In this document: positions 1 through 8,264 of the stretch, one piece after another
How the letters are laid out: the number at the start of each line of letters is the position of its first letter
Numbering within the stretch: position 1 is the first letter of the stretch
Assembly (NCBI RefSeq): GCF_003337235.1
Contig: NZ_QPJC01000006.1
Location: 181,699-245,698, forward strand
From: Halopolyspora algeriensis
GTDB lineage: Bacteria > Actinomycetota > Actinomycetes > Mycobacteriales > Pseudonocardiaceae
DNA length: 64,000 nucleotides
Direction of reading: 5' to 3'
Made by a program: the position numbers and the translations under genes
Notes under the pieces: model-generated
Told to the model about the DNA's origin: nothing
The model's input: only the letters and a program-made list of their open reading frames with translations
Databases searched by the model: none

Positions 1-126
1 GCTTCGGGAGTGCCTCGTGGTGTTGCTCCGGCGGTGTTCATCGCATACATCCTGCCCCGTGTGCTCCGGCCCGCCACAGCGGCCCGGAGCACACGCGACC
101 GGGCTCACTCCTCATCGGAGGGTGGC

Positions 127-143
127 TCTCAGCCGGTTCTCAG
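127..143 (+). promoter_or_regulatory. Candidate MprA box upstream of mprA
   Basis: The direct repeat TCTCAG-N5-TCTCAG lies here, and its last base is 22 nt before the mprA ATG. The same arrangement with the same 22-nt spacing occurs before pepD (4384-4400). MprA of mycobacteria is known to bind paired direct repeats and to control its own operon and pepD, so autoregulation is the likely role. The assignment to MprA is inferred. Confidence 0.65.
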
Positions 144-165
144 GGCTTCGGGTGACACTGGGGGC

Positions 166-858
166 ATGCGCATCCTCGTCGTCGACGACGACCGGGCCGT
201 ACGGGAGTCTCTGCGGCGGTCGTTGCAGTTCAACGGCTACCAGGTCGAACTCGCGGCAGACGGTCAGCAGGCGCTGGACCAGCTGGTGGACCAGCGGCCG
301 GACGCGATGGTTCTCGACGTCATGATGCCCAGGGTCGACGGTCTGGAGGTTGCCCGCAGGTTGCGCAGCACCGGCGACGATCTCCCGATTCTGGTGCTCA
401 CGGCCAGGGAGGCGGTTTCCGACCGGGTCGCAGGACTCGATGCCGGGGCCGATGACTACCTGCCCAAACCGTTCGCTCTGGAGGAGTTGCTGGCCCGGGT
501 CCGGGCTCTGCTGCGCAGGGCGGGGCCACCGGAGCCCGGTGAGCAGCGTCCCGAAGCGCTGCGTTTCGCGGACCTGGAACTGGACCCGGGCACCAGGGAG
601 GTCCACCGTGGCGACCGGGCGATCAGCCTGACGCGCACGGAGTTCTCACTGCTGGAACTGCTCATGGCGCATCCCAAGCAGGTCCTGACCCGCAGCCGCC
701 TGCTGGAGGAGGTCTGGGGCTACGACTTTCCCACGTCCGGAAACGCCCTGGAGGTCTATATCGGTTATTTGCGGCGCAAGACGGAAGCCGAGGGCGAGAC
801 ACGCCTGATTCACACCGTCCGTGGTGTGGGCTACGTGCTTCGGGAGACGCCACCGTGA
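166..858 (+). CDS. mprA: Response regulator MprA (OmpR/PhoB family)
   Basis: This is the DNA-binding response regulator of the MprAB envelope-stress system. The receiver domain starts [15 protein letters not shown], with the phospho-acceptor Asp51 in VLDVMMPR and the conserved Lys in DDYLPKPF. A winged-helix domain with [11 protein letters not shown] and a C-terminal RRKTEAEG...VRGVGYVLR follows. An open frame extends upstream to position 10, but homology begins at ATG 166, which follows a TCTCAG direct repeat, so 166 was chosen. The stop overlaps the GTG of mprB (GTGA), so the two genes are translationally coupled. The sequence is very close to what I recall of mycobacterial MprA, and pepD and moaB2 downstream support the name. 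Confidence 0.95.
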   Translation: MRILVVDDDRAVRESLRRSLQFNGYQVELAADGQQALDQLVDQRPDAMVLDVMMPRVDGLEVARRLRSTGDDLPILVLTAREAVSDRVAGLDAGADDYLPKPFALEELLARVRALLRRAGPPEPGEQRPEALRFADLELDPGTREVHRGDRAISLTRTEFSLLELLMAHPKQVLTRSRLLEEVWGYDFPTSGNALEVYIGYLRRKTEAEGETRLIHTVRGVGYVLRETPP

Positions 859-2279
859 TCGCGCCCGCACCACCTCCCCCCGACCTGATCAGTGTTCCCG
901 GCGGGGAGCGCGAAACCGGCCGGTGGCAGCGGGTCTCCCTGCGCAATCGAGTCACGCTGCTCGCCGCGATCTGCGTGGCCGGGGCGGTCGCGCTCGTCTC
1001 GGTCGGCGCCTTCTTCACCGTGCGCGACAGCCTCTACCAGCAGGTGGACAACAACCTCATGGAGCGGGCGACCCAGGCCGTTTCGGGACCCCGCGTGCTC
1101 GGTCCGGACCTGCAGTCCGTCCCCGCGGCCTTCTACGCGGCGGCGAATCTGCGGATCAGCCTGGTGCGGGCCGACGGTACGGAGATCACCGGGCCGGGGC
1201 AGGAGCCGCCCTGGGGTGCGGCCGAGCTGGCAGTCGCGCGGGGCCGGGAACCCTGGTCCCTGCGTACCGACCAGCAGACCAACAGCAGGGTGGTGGCCAT
1301 TCCCGCCGCCGACCGGACGGCGTTGGTGATGTCGCAGTCACTGCAGCCCACCAAGGCGACCCTGGCCCAGCTCAGTGCGGTCCTGGTCGTCATCGGCGGC
1401 TCGGGGATCCTGCTCGCCGCGGCGGCGGGCACGGCCGTGGGGCGTACCGCCCTGCGGCCGGTGCAACGCCTGACGGCGGCGACCGAGCGGGTGGCACGTA
1501 CCGGTGAGCTGCGGCCGATCCCGGTCAGCGGTGACGACGAGCTGGCGCGGTTGACCACGAGCTTCAACAGGATGCTCGGTGCGCTGGCCGAGTCCCAGGA
1601 GCAGCAGCGTCGCCTGGTCGCCGATGCCGGGCACGAACTGCGGACACCGCTGACCTCGCTGCGCACCAATCTGGAACTGTTGATGGCCTCGGACCGGCCC
1701 GATGCCCCGACGCTGTCCGAGCAGGATCGCGACGAGATGTTCGCGGATGTGCGGGCACAGCTGACCGAACTGTCCGCGCTGGTGGGTGATCTCGTCGAGC
1801 TCGCCCGGGAGGACGCGCCGAATGCCGTGCACGAGCCGGTGGAGCTGGTGGACGTGGTCGAGCGGGCGCTGGAACGGGCGCGGCGGCGCGCGTCCGGGGT
1901 CGAGTTCGACGTACGGCTGCAGTCGTGGTCGATGTTGGGGGATGCCACCGCACTGGAGCGGGCAGTGCTGAACCTGCTGGACAACGGCACGAAGTGGAGC
2001 CCGCAAGGCGGTACGGTCCGGGTCCGGCTGCGCCCGTACGACTCGGGTTTCGCGGTGCTGGAGGTCGCCGACAGCGGCCCCGGAATCTCCCCGGAGGACA
2101 GACCGCACGTGTTCGAGCGTTTCTACCGTTCCACGGACGCGCGAACGCTGCCCGGTTCCGGCCTGGGACTGGCGATCGTCAAGCAGGTCGCCGAGCGGCA
2201 CGGGGGAAGCGCATGGGCGGGTGAGGCGCCCGAGGGTGGTGCCCTGCTGTGGGTGTACCTGCCGGGACGGCCGGGCTGA
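855..2279 (+). CDS. mprB: Sensor histidine kinase MprB
   Basis: This is the membrane sensor kinase paired with MprA. It has a short cytoplasmic N-terminus, a first membrane segment near residues 33-55, an extracytoplasmic domain of about 120 residues, and a second membrane segment near 175-198. A HAMP linker follows, then the H-box [16 protein letters not shown] with His260, the N-box [10 protein letters not shown], and the ATP-binding motifs DSGPGIS and GSGLGLAIV. It starts at GTG 855, overlapping the mprA stop. In mycobacteria MprB senses envelope stress and unfolded extracytoplasmic protein and is modulated by DnaK and PepD. That ligand logic is transferred from the family, not visible here. 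Confidence 0.93.
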   Translation: MIAPAPPPPDLISVPGGERETGRWQRVSLRNRVTLLAAICVAGAVALVSVGAFFTVRDSLYQQVDNNLMERATQAVSGPRVLGPDLQSVPAAFYAAANLRISLVRADGTEITGPGQEPPWGAAELAVARGREPWSLRTDQQTNSRVVAIPAADRTALVMSQSLQPTKATLAQLSAVLVVIGGSGILLAAAAGTAVGRTALRPVQRLTAATERVARTGELRPIPVSGDDELARLTTSFNRMLGALAESQEQQRRLVADAGHELRTPLTSLRTNLELLMASDRPDAPTLSEQDRDEMFADVRAQLTELSALVGDLVELAREDAPNAVHEPVELVDVVERALERARRRASGVEFDVRLQSWSMLGDATALERAVLNLLDNGTKWSPQGGTVRVRLRPYDSGFAVLEVADSGPGISPEDRPHVFERFYRSTDARTLPGSGLGLAIVKQVAERHGGSAWAGEAPEGGALLWVYLPGRPG

Positions 2280-2380
2280 ATGTGCACATCGAAGCCAACA
2301 TCAACGAACATGGGCTATGCGAACAACCGCGGTATGTCGGAATTATCCGAGCTATATTGAGCGTGTATTGTTGTTTTGTG

Positions 2381-2394
2381 TTGACTTGTGTCAA
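2381..2394. promoter_or_regulatory. Palindrome TTGAC-N4-GTCAA before the DeoR-type gene
   Basis: A perfect 5+5 inverted repeat sits in an unusually AT-rich 120-bp gap between mprB and the regulator at 2408, just before its Shine-Dalgarno sequence. A TATATT hexamer lies about 25 nt upstream (2353-2358). It is a plausible autoregulatory operator for the DeoR-type protein, but the TTGAC half could also be part of a -35 element. Confidence 0.4.
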
Positions 2395-2407
2395 TTAGGT
2401 GGGTGGA

Positions 2408-3223
2408 GTGCTCGCACGACAACGCCAGGAGCTGATCCTGGAGGAGGTACGCCGGACCGGTGCGGTCCAAGTCAGTGATCTGGTCCTGCGGCTGGGTGTG
2501 TCGGATATGACCATCCGTCGGGATCTCGATGCGCTGGCCACGCGTGGCCTGGTGGAGAAGGTCTACGGTGGCGCCACGTCGAAGGTGGGACGCAGCACCG
2601 ACGAACCGGGATTCGAAGTCAAGTCGATGCGCCAGCTCGCCGAGAAGGAAGCGATCGCGCGGCTGGCCGCCGAGCGGGTGCGGCCGGGCACCGCGATCGG
2701 CCTGTCGGCGGGAACCACCACCTGGACGCTGGCCCGGCATCTCGACGACGTGGCCGACCTGACCGTGGTGACCAACTCGGTCAAGGTCGCCGACGTACTT
2801 CAGCAGCGTGGTCGCACCGACCGCACCGTGATCCTGACCGGAGGGGTGCGGACTCCCTCGGATGCGCTGGTCGGCCCCGTGGCGGTGCAGACTCTGCGCT
2901 CCCTGCATCTGGACGTGGTGTTCCTGGGAGTGCACGGCGTGGATGCCCGGGCGGGATTCACCACCCCGAACCTCAACGAGAGCGAAACCAACCGAGTCCT
3001 GGCCGAGGCCGCGGAACGTCTGGTGGTGCTCGCCGACCACGCCAAGTGGTCCACCGTGGGAATTTCCACCATCGTCGGTCTGGAGCAGGCCGATGTGCTG
3101 ATCAGTGATGACGGGTTGCCGGCAGAGGCGCGCCAGGTCCTGGTCGAACGCGTCGCCGACCTGGCCATCGCGGAGGTCTCCGATTGCGAAAAGGCCGTAT
3201 CGGGACAGGGGAGCGAGCTGTGA
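2408..3223 (+). CDS. DeoR-family transcriptional regulator, probably of galactose genes
   Basis: This is a sugar-responsive repressor of the DeoR/GlpR type. The N-terminal helix-turn-helix contains RQRQELILEEV and SDMTIRRDLDAL. The C-terminal DeoRC effector domain contains GLSAGTTTWTLARHL, VILTGG and LADHAKW, which resemble a sugar-phosphate isomerase fold. GTG 2408 was preferred over GTG 2399 because AGGTGGG lies 4 nt before it. Its stop overlaps the galT GTG start (GTGA), so the two form an operon and the effector is plausibly a galactose-pathway intermediate. The pair interrupts the mprAB-pepD order known from mycobacteria. Confidence 0.85.
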   Translation: MLARQRQELILEEVRRTGAVQVSDLVLRLGVSDMTIRRDLDALATRGLVEKVYGGATSKVGRSTDEPGFEVKSMRQLAEKEAIARLAAERVRPGTAIGLSAGTTTWTLARHLDDVADLTVVTNSVKVADVLQQRGRTDRTVILTGGVRTPSDALVGPVAVQTLRSLHLDVVFLGVHGVDARAGFTTPNLNESETNRVLAEAAERLVVLADHAKWSTVGISTIVGLEQADVLISDDGLPAEARQVLVERVADLAIAEVSDCEKAVSGQGSEL

Positions 3224-4302
3224 GACGTACTGTGCGGAGCCTGGCCGACGGCCGGGAGATCCTCTACTTCGACGCCGATCCGCACGCTCCGCCGCGAGTG
3301 GCCGAGGACACCCGCGACCTGCCGGATCAGGCACCCGCTTCGGAGATGAGGCGTGATCCGCTCACCGGGGAGTGGGTGGCGATGGCCGCGCACCGGCAGT
3401 CCCGGACCTACAAGCCCCCGGCCGATCTGTGCCCGCTGTGCCCGAGCGCTCCGGGGCGCCCCAGCGAGATTCCGGAAGCGGACTACGAGGTGGCCGTGTT
3501 CGAAAACCGGTTCCCCTCGTTCGCCCGGGACGTCGAGGGCGACACCGGCTCCGTGGACGGGGCCGGACTGATCCCGGCGGCACCCGCGCGAGGCCGCTGT
3601 GAGGTGGTGTGCTTCACCTCCGAGCATCGCACCTCGTTCGGCAGGCTGACGCCGGGCCGGGTGCGCACGGTCGTGGACGCGTGGGCCGACCGGACGTCCG
3701 CGTTGTCGGCGACGCCCGGAGTCGAGCAGGTTTTCTGCTTCGAAAACCGCGGCGAGGAGATCGGTGTCACGCTGCACCATCCACACGGGCAGATCTACGG
3801 CTACCCGTTCGTCACGCCCAAGACCGAGCGCATGCTGCGGGTGGCCGAGGACTACCGGGCCGAGCACGGCAGGCACGTGCTCGGTGACGTGCTCACCGCC
3901 GAACGCGCCACGGGCGAGCGGGTGATCGTGGACTCCGAGCACTGGACGGCGTTCGTTCCCGCCGCGGCGCGCTGGCCCGTGGAGGTGCACGTGATGCCGC
4001 GCAGGCAGGTACCGGACTTTCCCGCGCTGACCGAGGCCGAGCGCGACGACTTCGCGGTCACCTACCTGGAGGTCCTGCGCCGCCTCGACGGCCTCTACGA
4101 CCGCCCATTGCCCTACATCGCCGCCTGGTACCAGGCTCCGGTTCGTACGGGTCGGGACCTGTCGTGGCTGCATCTCGAGGTGTTCTCGGTGCTGCGCTCG
4201 CCGGACAAGCTCAAGTATCTGGCCGGCTCCGAGTCCGGTATGGGGGTGTGGATCAACGATGTGACGCCGGAGCAGATCGCCGCACGACTGCACGCGATCT
4301 GA
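3220..4302 (+). CDS. galT: Galactose-1-phosphate uridylyltransferase
   Basis: GalT transfers UMP between UDP-glucose and galactose-1-phosphate in the Leloir pathway. The HIT-superfamily active-site motif HHPHGQIYGYPF carries the nucleophilic His-Pro-His. RDPLTGEWV near the N-terminus and HLEVFSVLRS near the C-terminus are typical of the family. A CPLC pair near residues 70-73 may be a metal site. The length of 360 aa is normal. GTG 3220 is coupled to the regulator stop. No galK or galE follows. The protein ends at 4302 and pepD begins after a 120-bp promoter gap. galU, 4.6 kb downstream, makes one substrate. Confidence 0.93.
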   Translation: MRRTVRSLADGREILYFDADPHAPPRVAEDTRDLPDQAPASEMRRDPLTGEWVAMAAHRQSRTYKPPADLCPLCPSAPGRPSEIPEADYEVAVFENRFPSFARDVEGDTGSVDGAGLIPAAPARGRCEVVCFTSEHRTSFGRLTPGRVRTVVDAWADRTSALSATPGVEQVFCFENRGEEIGVTLHHPHGQIYGYPFVTPKTERMLRVAEDYRAEHGRHVLGDVLTAERATGERVIVDSEHWTAFVPAAARWPVEVHVMPRRQVPDFPALTEAERDDFAVTYLEVLRRLDGLYDRPLPYIAAWYQAPVRTGRDLSWLHLEVFSVLRSPDKLKYLAGSESGMGVWINDVTPEQIAARLHAI

Positions 4303-4383
4303 CGGCTCGCTCGTTAGGATGAGACGGATACGGTGAGTGATGAATCGCATGCGTTCAGGGTGGAGCTTGTCTCCACAGCTTGA

Positions 4384-4400
4384 TCTCAGGCGGCTCTCAG
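4384..4400 (+). promoter_or_regulatory. Candidate MprA box upstream of pepD
   Basis: A second TCTCAG-N5-TCTCAG direct repeat ends exactly 22 nt before the pepD ATG, matching the site upstream of mprA in spacing and orientation. Because galT and its regulator separate mprB from pepD, this site would let MprA control pepD from its own promoter. Confidence 0.65.
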
Positions 4401-4422
4401 ACCCATAACGCAGAGTGGAGCC

Positions 4423-5913
4423 ATGACGGAAAACACCCCGGGTTCCTCCGACGATACGTCGAGGGATCCTGACCAGCAGGCAGAGAACGCTGCACAGCAG
4501 AACACGTCCGGCGAGATGCCGCCTGCCGGGGTGCCCTCTCCCTCGACGGAGCAATCGACCCCCTCCGGCGAGCGTCAGCAGCAACCGCCGGACCGGCCGG
4601 AATGGACAACGCCGGACCGGAGCGCGTATGCGGCGCAGCACCCGTCCACATCCCAGCAGTATCCGCAGGGACCGTACGGACACCCCCAGTACGGATCTCC
4701 CCAGTACCAGGGCCAGTACGCGCAGGGCCAGTACGAGCAGGCCCAGTTCCCCCCGGGGCAGTACGAACAGGGGTGGCAGCAGAATCAGGGCGGGTATCCG
4801 CCGCCCATGAACGCGGTGCAGACGTCTCGGAACAAGCGTGGCGGCAGAGGCAAGTTCGTCGCGGGTGTGGCCGTGCTGGCTCTGCTGGCCGGCTTGGTCG
4901 GCGGTGGCGTCGGCAGCTTCGCCTGGGACCGGCTCGGTGGTTCGAACGGTTCCGCGGGGACCGCGCTCGATGCGCCGCCACCGGCTCGCAACACCTCCGA
5001 TGCCCCGCCGGGATCCGTCCAGGCGGTTGCCGACAAGGTCCTGCCGAGCGTGGTGCAGATCCAGGTGCAGAGCATGCAGGGACAGGGGTCCGGCTCGGGC
5101 ATCGTGATCAGCCAGGACGGCTACATCCTCACCAACAATCACGTGGTCGAGGGCGCGCAGCAGGGCCGGATCGCCGTGCGGCTCAACGACAGTCGCGTGC
5201 TGCCCGCCGACGTCGTCGGCACCGCCCCGAAGTCCGACCTGGCGGTTCTCAAGGTCGACGCGACCGGTCTGAACCCCGCCGAACTGGGGCGTTCGGACGA
5301 CCTCGAGGTGGGGGCGCCGGTGGTGGCCATCGGCTCGCCCTTCGGGCTGTCCGGAACCGTCACCAGCGGCATCATCAGTGCCAAGAACCGACCGGTGCGG
5401 GCAGGCGGCCGCCAGGGCGACCAGGCCACCGTGATCAACGCGCTGCAGACCGACGCCGCCATCAACCCGGGCAATTCGGGTGGCCCTCTGGTGGACATGA
5501 ACGGCCGCGTGGTCGGGATCAACTCGGCGATCTACAGCCCCAGCTCCGGCCGGGGCAGCGCGGGTTCGGTCGGACTGGGTTTCGCGATCCCGATCGACCA
5601 CGCGCGGCGCATCTCCCAGCAGCTGATCGAGACCGGATCGGCCCAGCAGACCACGCTGGGCGTGCGGATCACTCCCGCGCAGGGCACTTCCGGGGCTCGT
5701 GTGGTCGAGGTCGTCCCCGGTAGCCCGGCGCAGCAGGCCGGTGTTCGTACCGGCGATGTCATCACCAGGGTCGGCAACCGAGCGATCACCAGTGCCGACG
5801 AGCTGGTTGCGACGATTCGTTCCCACGCACCGGGCGATCGGGTGACGTTGACGCTGACCAACAGGGACGGAAACAACAAGCGCACCACCCAGGTCACCCT
5901 GACCGGCCAGTGA
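4423..5913 (+). CDS. pepD: HtrA-like membrane-anchored serine protease PepD
   Basis: This is an envelope quality-control protease. A cytoplasmic N-terminal tail of about 140 residues is rich in Gln, Pro and Tyr, with repeats such as GQYAQGQYEQAQ. One membrane segment follows at about 145-168. The trypsin-like domain has the triad His240 (TNNHVVEG), Asp272 (KSDLAVLKV) and Ser352 (NPGNSGGPLV). A single C-terminal PDZ domain (VVEVVPGSPAQQAGVRTGDVI) completes it. The likely substrates are misfolded extracytoplasmic proteins. In mycobacteria it belongs to the MprAB and SigE stress circuit. The upstream TCTCAG direct repeat fits MprA control. moaB2 follows 89 bp later. Confidence 0.93.
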   Translation: MTENTPGSSDDTSRDPDQQAENAAQQNTSGEMPPAGVPSPSTEQSTPSGERQQQPPDRPEWTTPDRSAYAAQHPSTSQQYPQGPYGHPQYGSPQYQGQYAQGQYEQAQFPPGQYEQGWQQNQGGYPPPMNAVQTSRNKRGGRGKFVAGVAVLALLAGLVGGGVGSFAWDRLGGSNGSAGTALDAPPPARNTSDAPPGSVQAVADKVLPSVVQIQVQSMQGQGSGSGIVISQDGYILTNNHVVEGAQQGRIAVRLNDSRVLPADVVGTAPKSDLAVLKVDATGLNPAELGRSDDLEVGAPVVAIGSPFGLSGTVTSGIISAKNRPVRAGGRQGDQATVINALQTDAAINPGNSGGPLVDMNGRVVGINSAIYSPSSGRGSAGSVGLGFAIPIDHARRISQQLIETGSAQQTTLGVRITPAQGTSGARVVEVVPGSPAQQAGVRTGDVITRVGNRAITSADELVATIRSHAPGDRVTLTLTNRDGNNKRTTQVTLTGQ

Positions 5914-6002
5914 GGGCTCGGGCATCGGCTCGCGGCAGTACGAGCGACAGGAGCGACAGGTATGCGGCATTCCACGTTCCCGGAACAGGAGAGGCGGACA
6001 GC

Positions 6003-6611
6003 ATGGTGGAGAAGTCGGGAAGTGTGCTCTCCCACCCGACGCGGAATGGTGAGGCTGCTTCCGCTTCACCGAATCTGACCGCGGAAACATTGGCGACTAC
6101 GGTAAGCGGTATGGAACGCAGCGCGCAGCGGTTGGGGCGAGCTCTCGTGGTCGTCGTGGACGACAGGGCCGCGCAGGGTGAACAGGAGGACAGCACCGGT
6201 CCGCTGGTGACCGAGTTGCTGGAGGAGGCCGGCTTCATCGTCGACGGCACCGTCGCGGTGGCCGGTGAGACGGTCGACATCCGCAACGCGTTGAACACGG
6301 CGGTCATCGGCGGTGTCGACGTGGTGATCACGGTGGGCGGAACCGGCGTGTCTCCCCGGGATGTCACGCCGGATGCGACCTCGGGAGTCCTCGACCGGCC
6401 GATTCCGGGGATCGCCGAGGCGCTGCGTGCTTCGGGGCTGGCAGCCGGTGCGGTGGATGCCGGCGTTTCCCGCGGCCTCGTGGGCGTGTCCGGTAGCACT
6501 CTGGTGGTGAATCTCGCGGGCTCCCGGGCCGCGATCCGGGACGGCATGGCGACGTTGACGCCGCTGGTGACGCATGTGATCGAGCAGTTGTCGGGACTGG
6601 AGTCGGGCTGA
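6003..6611 (+). CDS. moaB2: MoaB/Mog-type molybdopterin-binding protein MoaB2
   Basis: This belongs to the MoaB/Mog family, which adenylylates molybdopterin in Mo-cofactor synthesis. The core begins GRALVVVVDDR, followed by GPLVTELLEEAGF, ITVGGTGVSPRDVTPDAT and GVSGSTLVVNLAGS. The GGTG and GSTLVVNLPG-like motifs mark the pterin site. ATG 6003 follows AGGAGAGG. The family core starts only near residue 37 (MERSAQRLGRALV), so ATG 6111 is a possible alternative start. Genes elsewhere in the genome would be needed for the rest of the pathway. The adjacent Glp protein is MoeA-like but lacks the canonical MoeA signatures. Confidence 0.88.
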   Translation: MVEKSGSVLSHPTRNGEAASASPNLTAETLATTVSGMERSAQRLGRALVVVVDDRAAQGEQEDSTGPLVTELLEEAGFIVDGTVAVAGETVDIRNALNTAVIGGVDVVITVGGTGVSPRDVTPDATSGVLDRPIPGIAEALRASGLAAGAVDAGVSRGLVGVSGSTLVVNLAGSRAAIRDGMATLTPLVTHVIEQLSGLESG

Positions 6612-6633
6612 TCCGGTGCCGCTCGTTGCCGGT

Positions 6634-6669
6634 GTGGCGGGCAGGGCGGTCTTGGGCCCTGCCCGCCAC
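6634..6669 (+). terminator. Hairpin terminator after moaB2
   Basis: A perfect 14-bp stem (GTGGCGGGCAGGGC with its complement) and an 8-nt loop begin 22 bp after the moaB2 stop. There is no U-tract, as is common in actinobacterial terminators. Confidence 0.6.
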
Positions 6670-6680
6670 CTTCGGGAACA

Positions 6681-6878
6681 ATGGTGCTCGTGACGGAGCA
6701 TCGATACGGAGGCCGGTCCGAAAGGGAGACCGAGCACCGCAGCGCGCGCAGACTCGCCGAGGTCTTCGGGGATCTCCTTCCGGAGACCACCTCGGACGAG
6801 CGTTCCTCGGGGGAGAGGTCCGGGAGTGATCCGGAGGAGTGGTACCGCGAGAATCGTCCGCCGCACCACGGTTCCTGA
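6681..6878 (+). CDS. Small hypothetical protein ending in an RPPHH motif
   Basis: This 65-aa, highly charged, soluble protein contains RRLAEVFGDLLPETTSDER and ends EEWYRENRPPHHGS. Short actinobacterial proteins with a WLRENRPPH-like C-terminus are familiar to me but have no assigned function. Codon composition is consistent with coding. The start is either ATG 6681 or GTG 6690. It is the last gene of the plus-strand run, convergent with the SAF gene at 6903. Confidence 0.6.
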   Translation: MVLVTEHRYGGRSERETEHRSARRLAEVFGDLLPETTSDERSSGERSGSDPEEWYRENRPPHHGS

Positions 6879-6902
6879 GTGGCGCGGAATCGGGAGCAGG
6901 TG

Positions 6903-7589
6903 TCAGCGCAGGGTCACGGTCACTGCCTTCGTGAGTGCGGCCGAGGCGACCGCGGCGGCCCGGTCCTGCGGGAGTCCCACCACGATCACCTGCCCCCGCG
7001 CGCCGGGGCGCGTCCCTGCGGGCTCGTCCGCTGCGGAGTGCACTACGAGCACCGGTGCCCGTTCGGCCAGGATGTCGGGCTGACCGGAACGCGCGGCGGC
7101 AATGACGTCCACCTCGCGACCCGGATGAATCAGCCCGGCCACAGCGGGGTCGGCGGGCCGGATCGCCACGGCGGCATGGTCGTCGTGCCCGGTCGTGATC
7201 CGGGTCGATGCCTCGCCCACCAGGCGCACGTCGGTCAGGAACTCACCACGACGTGTCGCAGCGGCGAGCATCCGCCCTCGGACCGCGTCGGTGTCGCTCA
7301 AGGCGCCGGTGGGGACGAGCTCCTTCGGGACCGTACGCGTGCGGACGTCCTCCGGGGTCAGCTCCGTGCCCGCTGCGAGATCCTCCGCCGCGACCAGGAT
7401 CGACACTTCGGTGCGGGCGGAACCGGGGTGGGGACGAAGAACCGTCACTCCGGCGATCAGGATGAGAGCGACCGCCGTCACCCGCCGGAGGAACAGCATG
7501 CGGACACCGTGCCTGCTGTGCAGGAGTTCCCGCAGCCGGTCCCGCAGGGTCGCGTTGAGCCGCCGTCCGTTTCGGGTGTTGCGCGACAT
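6903..7589 (-). CDS. SAF-domain membrane protein (CpaB/RcpC-like)
   Basis: This 228-aa protein has a basic cytoplasmic N-terminus, one membrane segment (MLFLRRVTAVALILIAGVTVL, about residues 31-50) and an extracytoplasmic SAF domain. The SAF region runs from VSILVAAEDLAAGTELTPEDV through VRGRMLAAATRRGEFLTDVRL. SAF domains occur in CpaB/RcpC pilus assembly proteins and in antifreeze-like sugar enzymes. No tad/flp genes are nearby, so a pilus role is not supported. It lies between moaB2 and the ruc-like gene. Function is unassigned beyond being a membrane-anchored SAF protein. Confidence 0.8.
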   Translation of the reverse strand: MSRNTRNGRRLNATLRDRLRELLHSRHGVRMLFLRRVTAVALILIAGVTVLRPHPGSARTEVSILVAAEDLAAGTELTPEDVRTRTVPKELVPTGALSDTDAVRGRMLAAATRRGEFLTDVRLVGEASTRITTGHDDHAAVAIRPADPAVAGLIHPGREVDVIAAARSGQPDILAERAPVLVVHSAADEPAGTRPGARGQVIVVGLPQDRAAAVASAALTKAVTVTLR

Positions 7590-7733
7590 GAGTTCTCCCG
7601 CCTCGTCCGATGCTGCTTCGGATCCGAATGTAGGGCGGGAGAACTCTGCTGCGGGGGTCCGCTGGGATGCCTGTGGACAACCCCGCTCCCTGTGGAGGAG
7701 CGGTTGTGTCCGCCGGGGAGGTCGCGCGGTCGC

Positions 7734-8129
7734 TCAGGAGGCGGCAGCAGTCGAAGCCTGCGAGCCCGAGGACCCGGACCCGGACGAGCCGGAGTTCGGG
7801 GAGCCGGAACTCGATGTGCCGGAACTCGAGGAACCGGAGGACTCCGAACCGCTCGAACCGCTCGAGGTGCCCGAGGAGTCCGCGGACCCCGCCGAAGCCC
7901 CGGCCGAGTCACCGGAGGAGCTCGACGAGCTCGACTCGCCGGCCGTGGAGCCGGAGCGACTGTCGGTGCGGTAGAAGCCGCTGCCCTTGAACACGATGCC
8001 CACGGCGGAGAACAGCTTGCGCAGCAGTCCGGTGCATTGCGGGCACTCGGTCAGCGAGTCCTCCTTGAAGGACTGCACCGTTTCGAAGTTGTGCCCGCAC
8101 TCGGTGCAGGCGTACTGGTAGGTGGGCAC
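7734..8129 (-). CDS. ruc: FmdB-type zinc-ribbon protein, Ruc-like chaperone
   Basis: The 131-aa protein has two parts. The N-terminal FmdB zinc ribbon MPTYQYACTECGH...CPQC carries four cysteines (CxxC plus CxxC) and ends at about residue 53 (VFKGSGFYRTD). The rest is a Ser/Gly-dominated, probably disordered tail of about 75 residues. This is the architecture of Ruc (Rv0991c) of M. tuberculosis, described as a redox-regulated chaperone activated when its zinc cysteines oxidise. The neighbours also match: 5-formyl-THF cyclo-ligase and galU follow upstream. A CIRCE-type operator 64 bp upstream predicts HrcA and heat-shock control. The chaperone role is inferred from homology and architecture. 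Confidence 0.8.
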   Translation of the reverse strand: MPTYQYACTECGHNFETVQSFKEDSLTECPQCTGLLRKLFSAVGIVFKGSGFYRTDSRSGSTAGESSSSSSSGDSAGASAGSADSSGTSSGSSGSESSGSSSSGTSSSGSPNSGSSGSGSSGSQASTAAAS

Positions 8130-8192
8130 GGCCGCAACCTCCGGAAATCACATGGGCACTCGTACCGGCGCCACTCGTGCTGACATTCACGG

Positions 8193-8219
8193 TTGGCACT
8201 CACCCCGTACGAGTGCCAA
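8193..8219. promoter_or_regulatory. CIRCE-like operator (HrcA site) before the ruc-like gene
   Basis: TTGGCACTC-N9-GAGTGCCAA is a perfect 9+9 inverted repeat with the 9-nt spacer that defines CIRCE (consensus TTAGCACTC-N9-GAGTGCTAA). It differs from that consensus at one position per arm. It lies 64 bp upstream of the zinc-ribbon gene and 46 bp past the end of the cyclo-ligase gene, in the promoter position for the former. Confidence 0.85.
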
Positions 8220-8264
8220 AGCCATCATGCGTCACATCGGGTGGCCAGCGCAAACAAATGTGCG

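Noticed and set aside
2800..6090. A very long minus-strand open frame (1096 codons)
   Set aside because: It is the high-GC shadow of the DeoR, galT and pepD genes and is Arg/His-rich with no recognisable domains.
7667..7990. Plus-strand Ser/Arg-rich open frame
   Set aside because: It is antisense to the low-complexity tail of the Ruc-like gene, whose zinc-ribbon start is unambiguous.
8154..8180. A second CIRCE-like site adjacent to the first
   Set aside because: A GGGCACTC half-site is present, but the expected GAGTGC arm at the right spacing is not.
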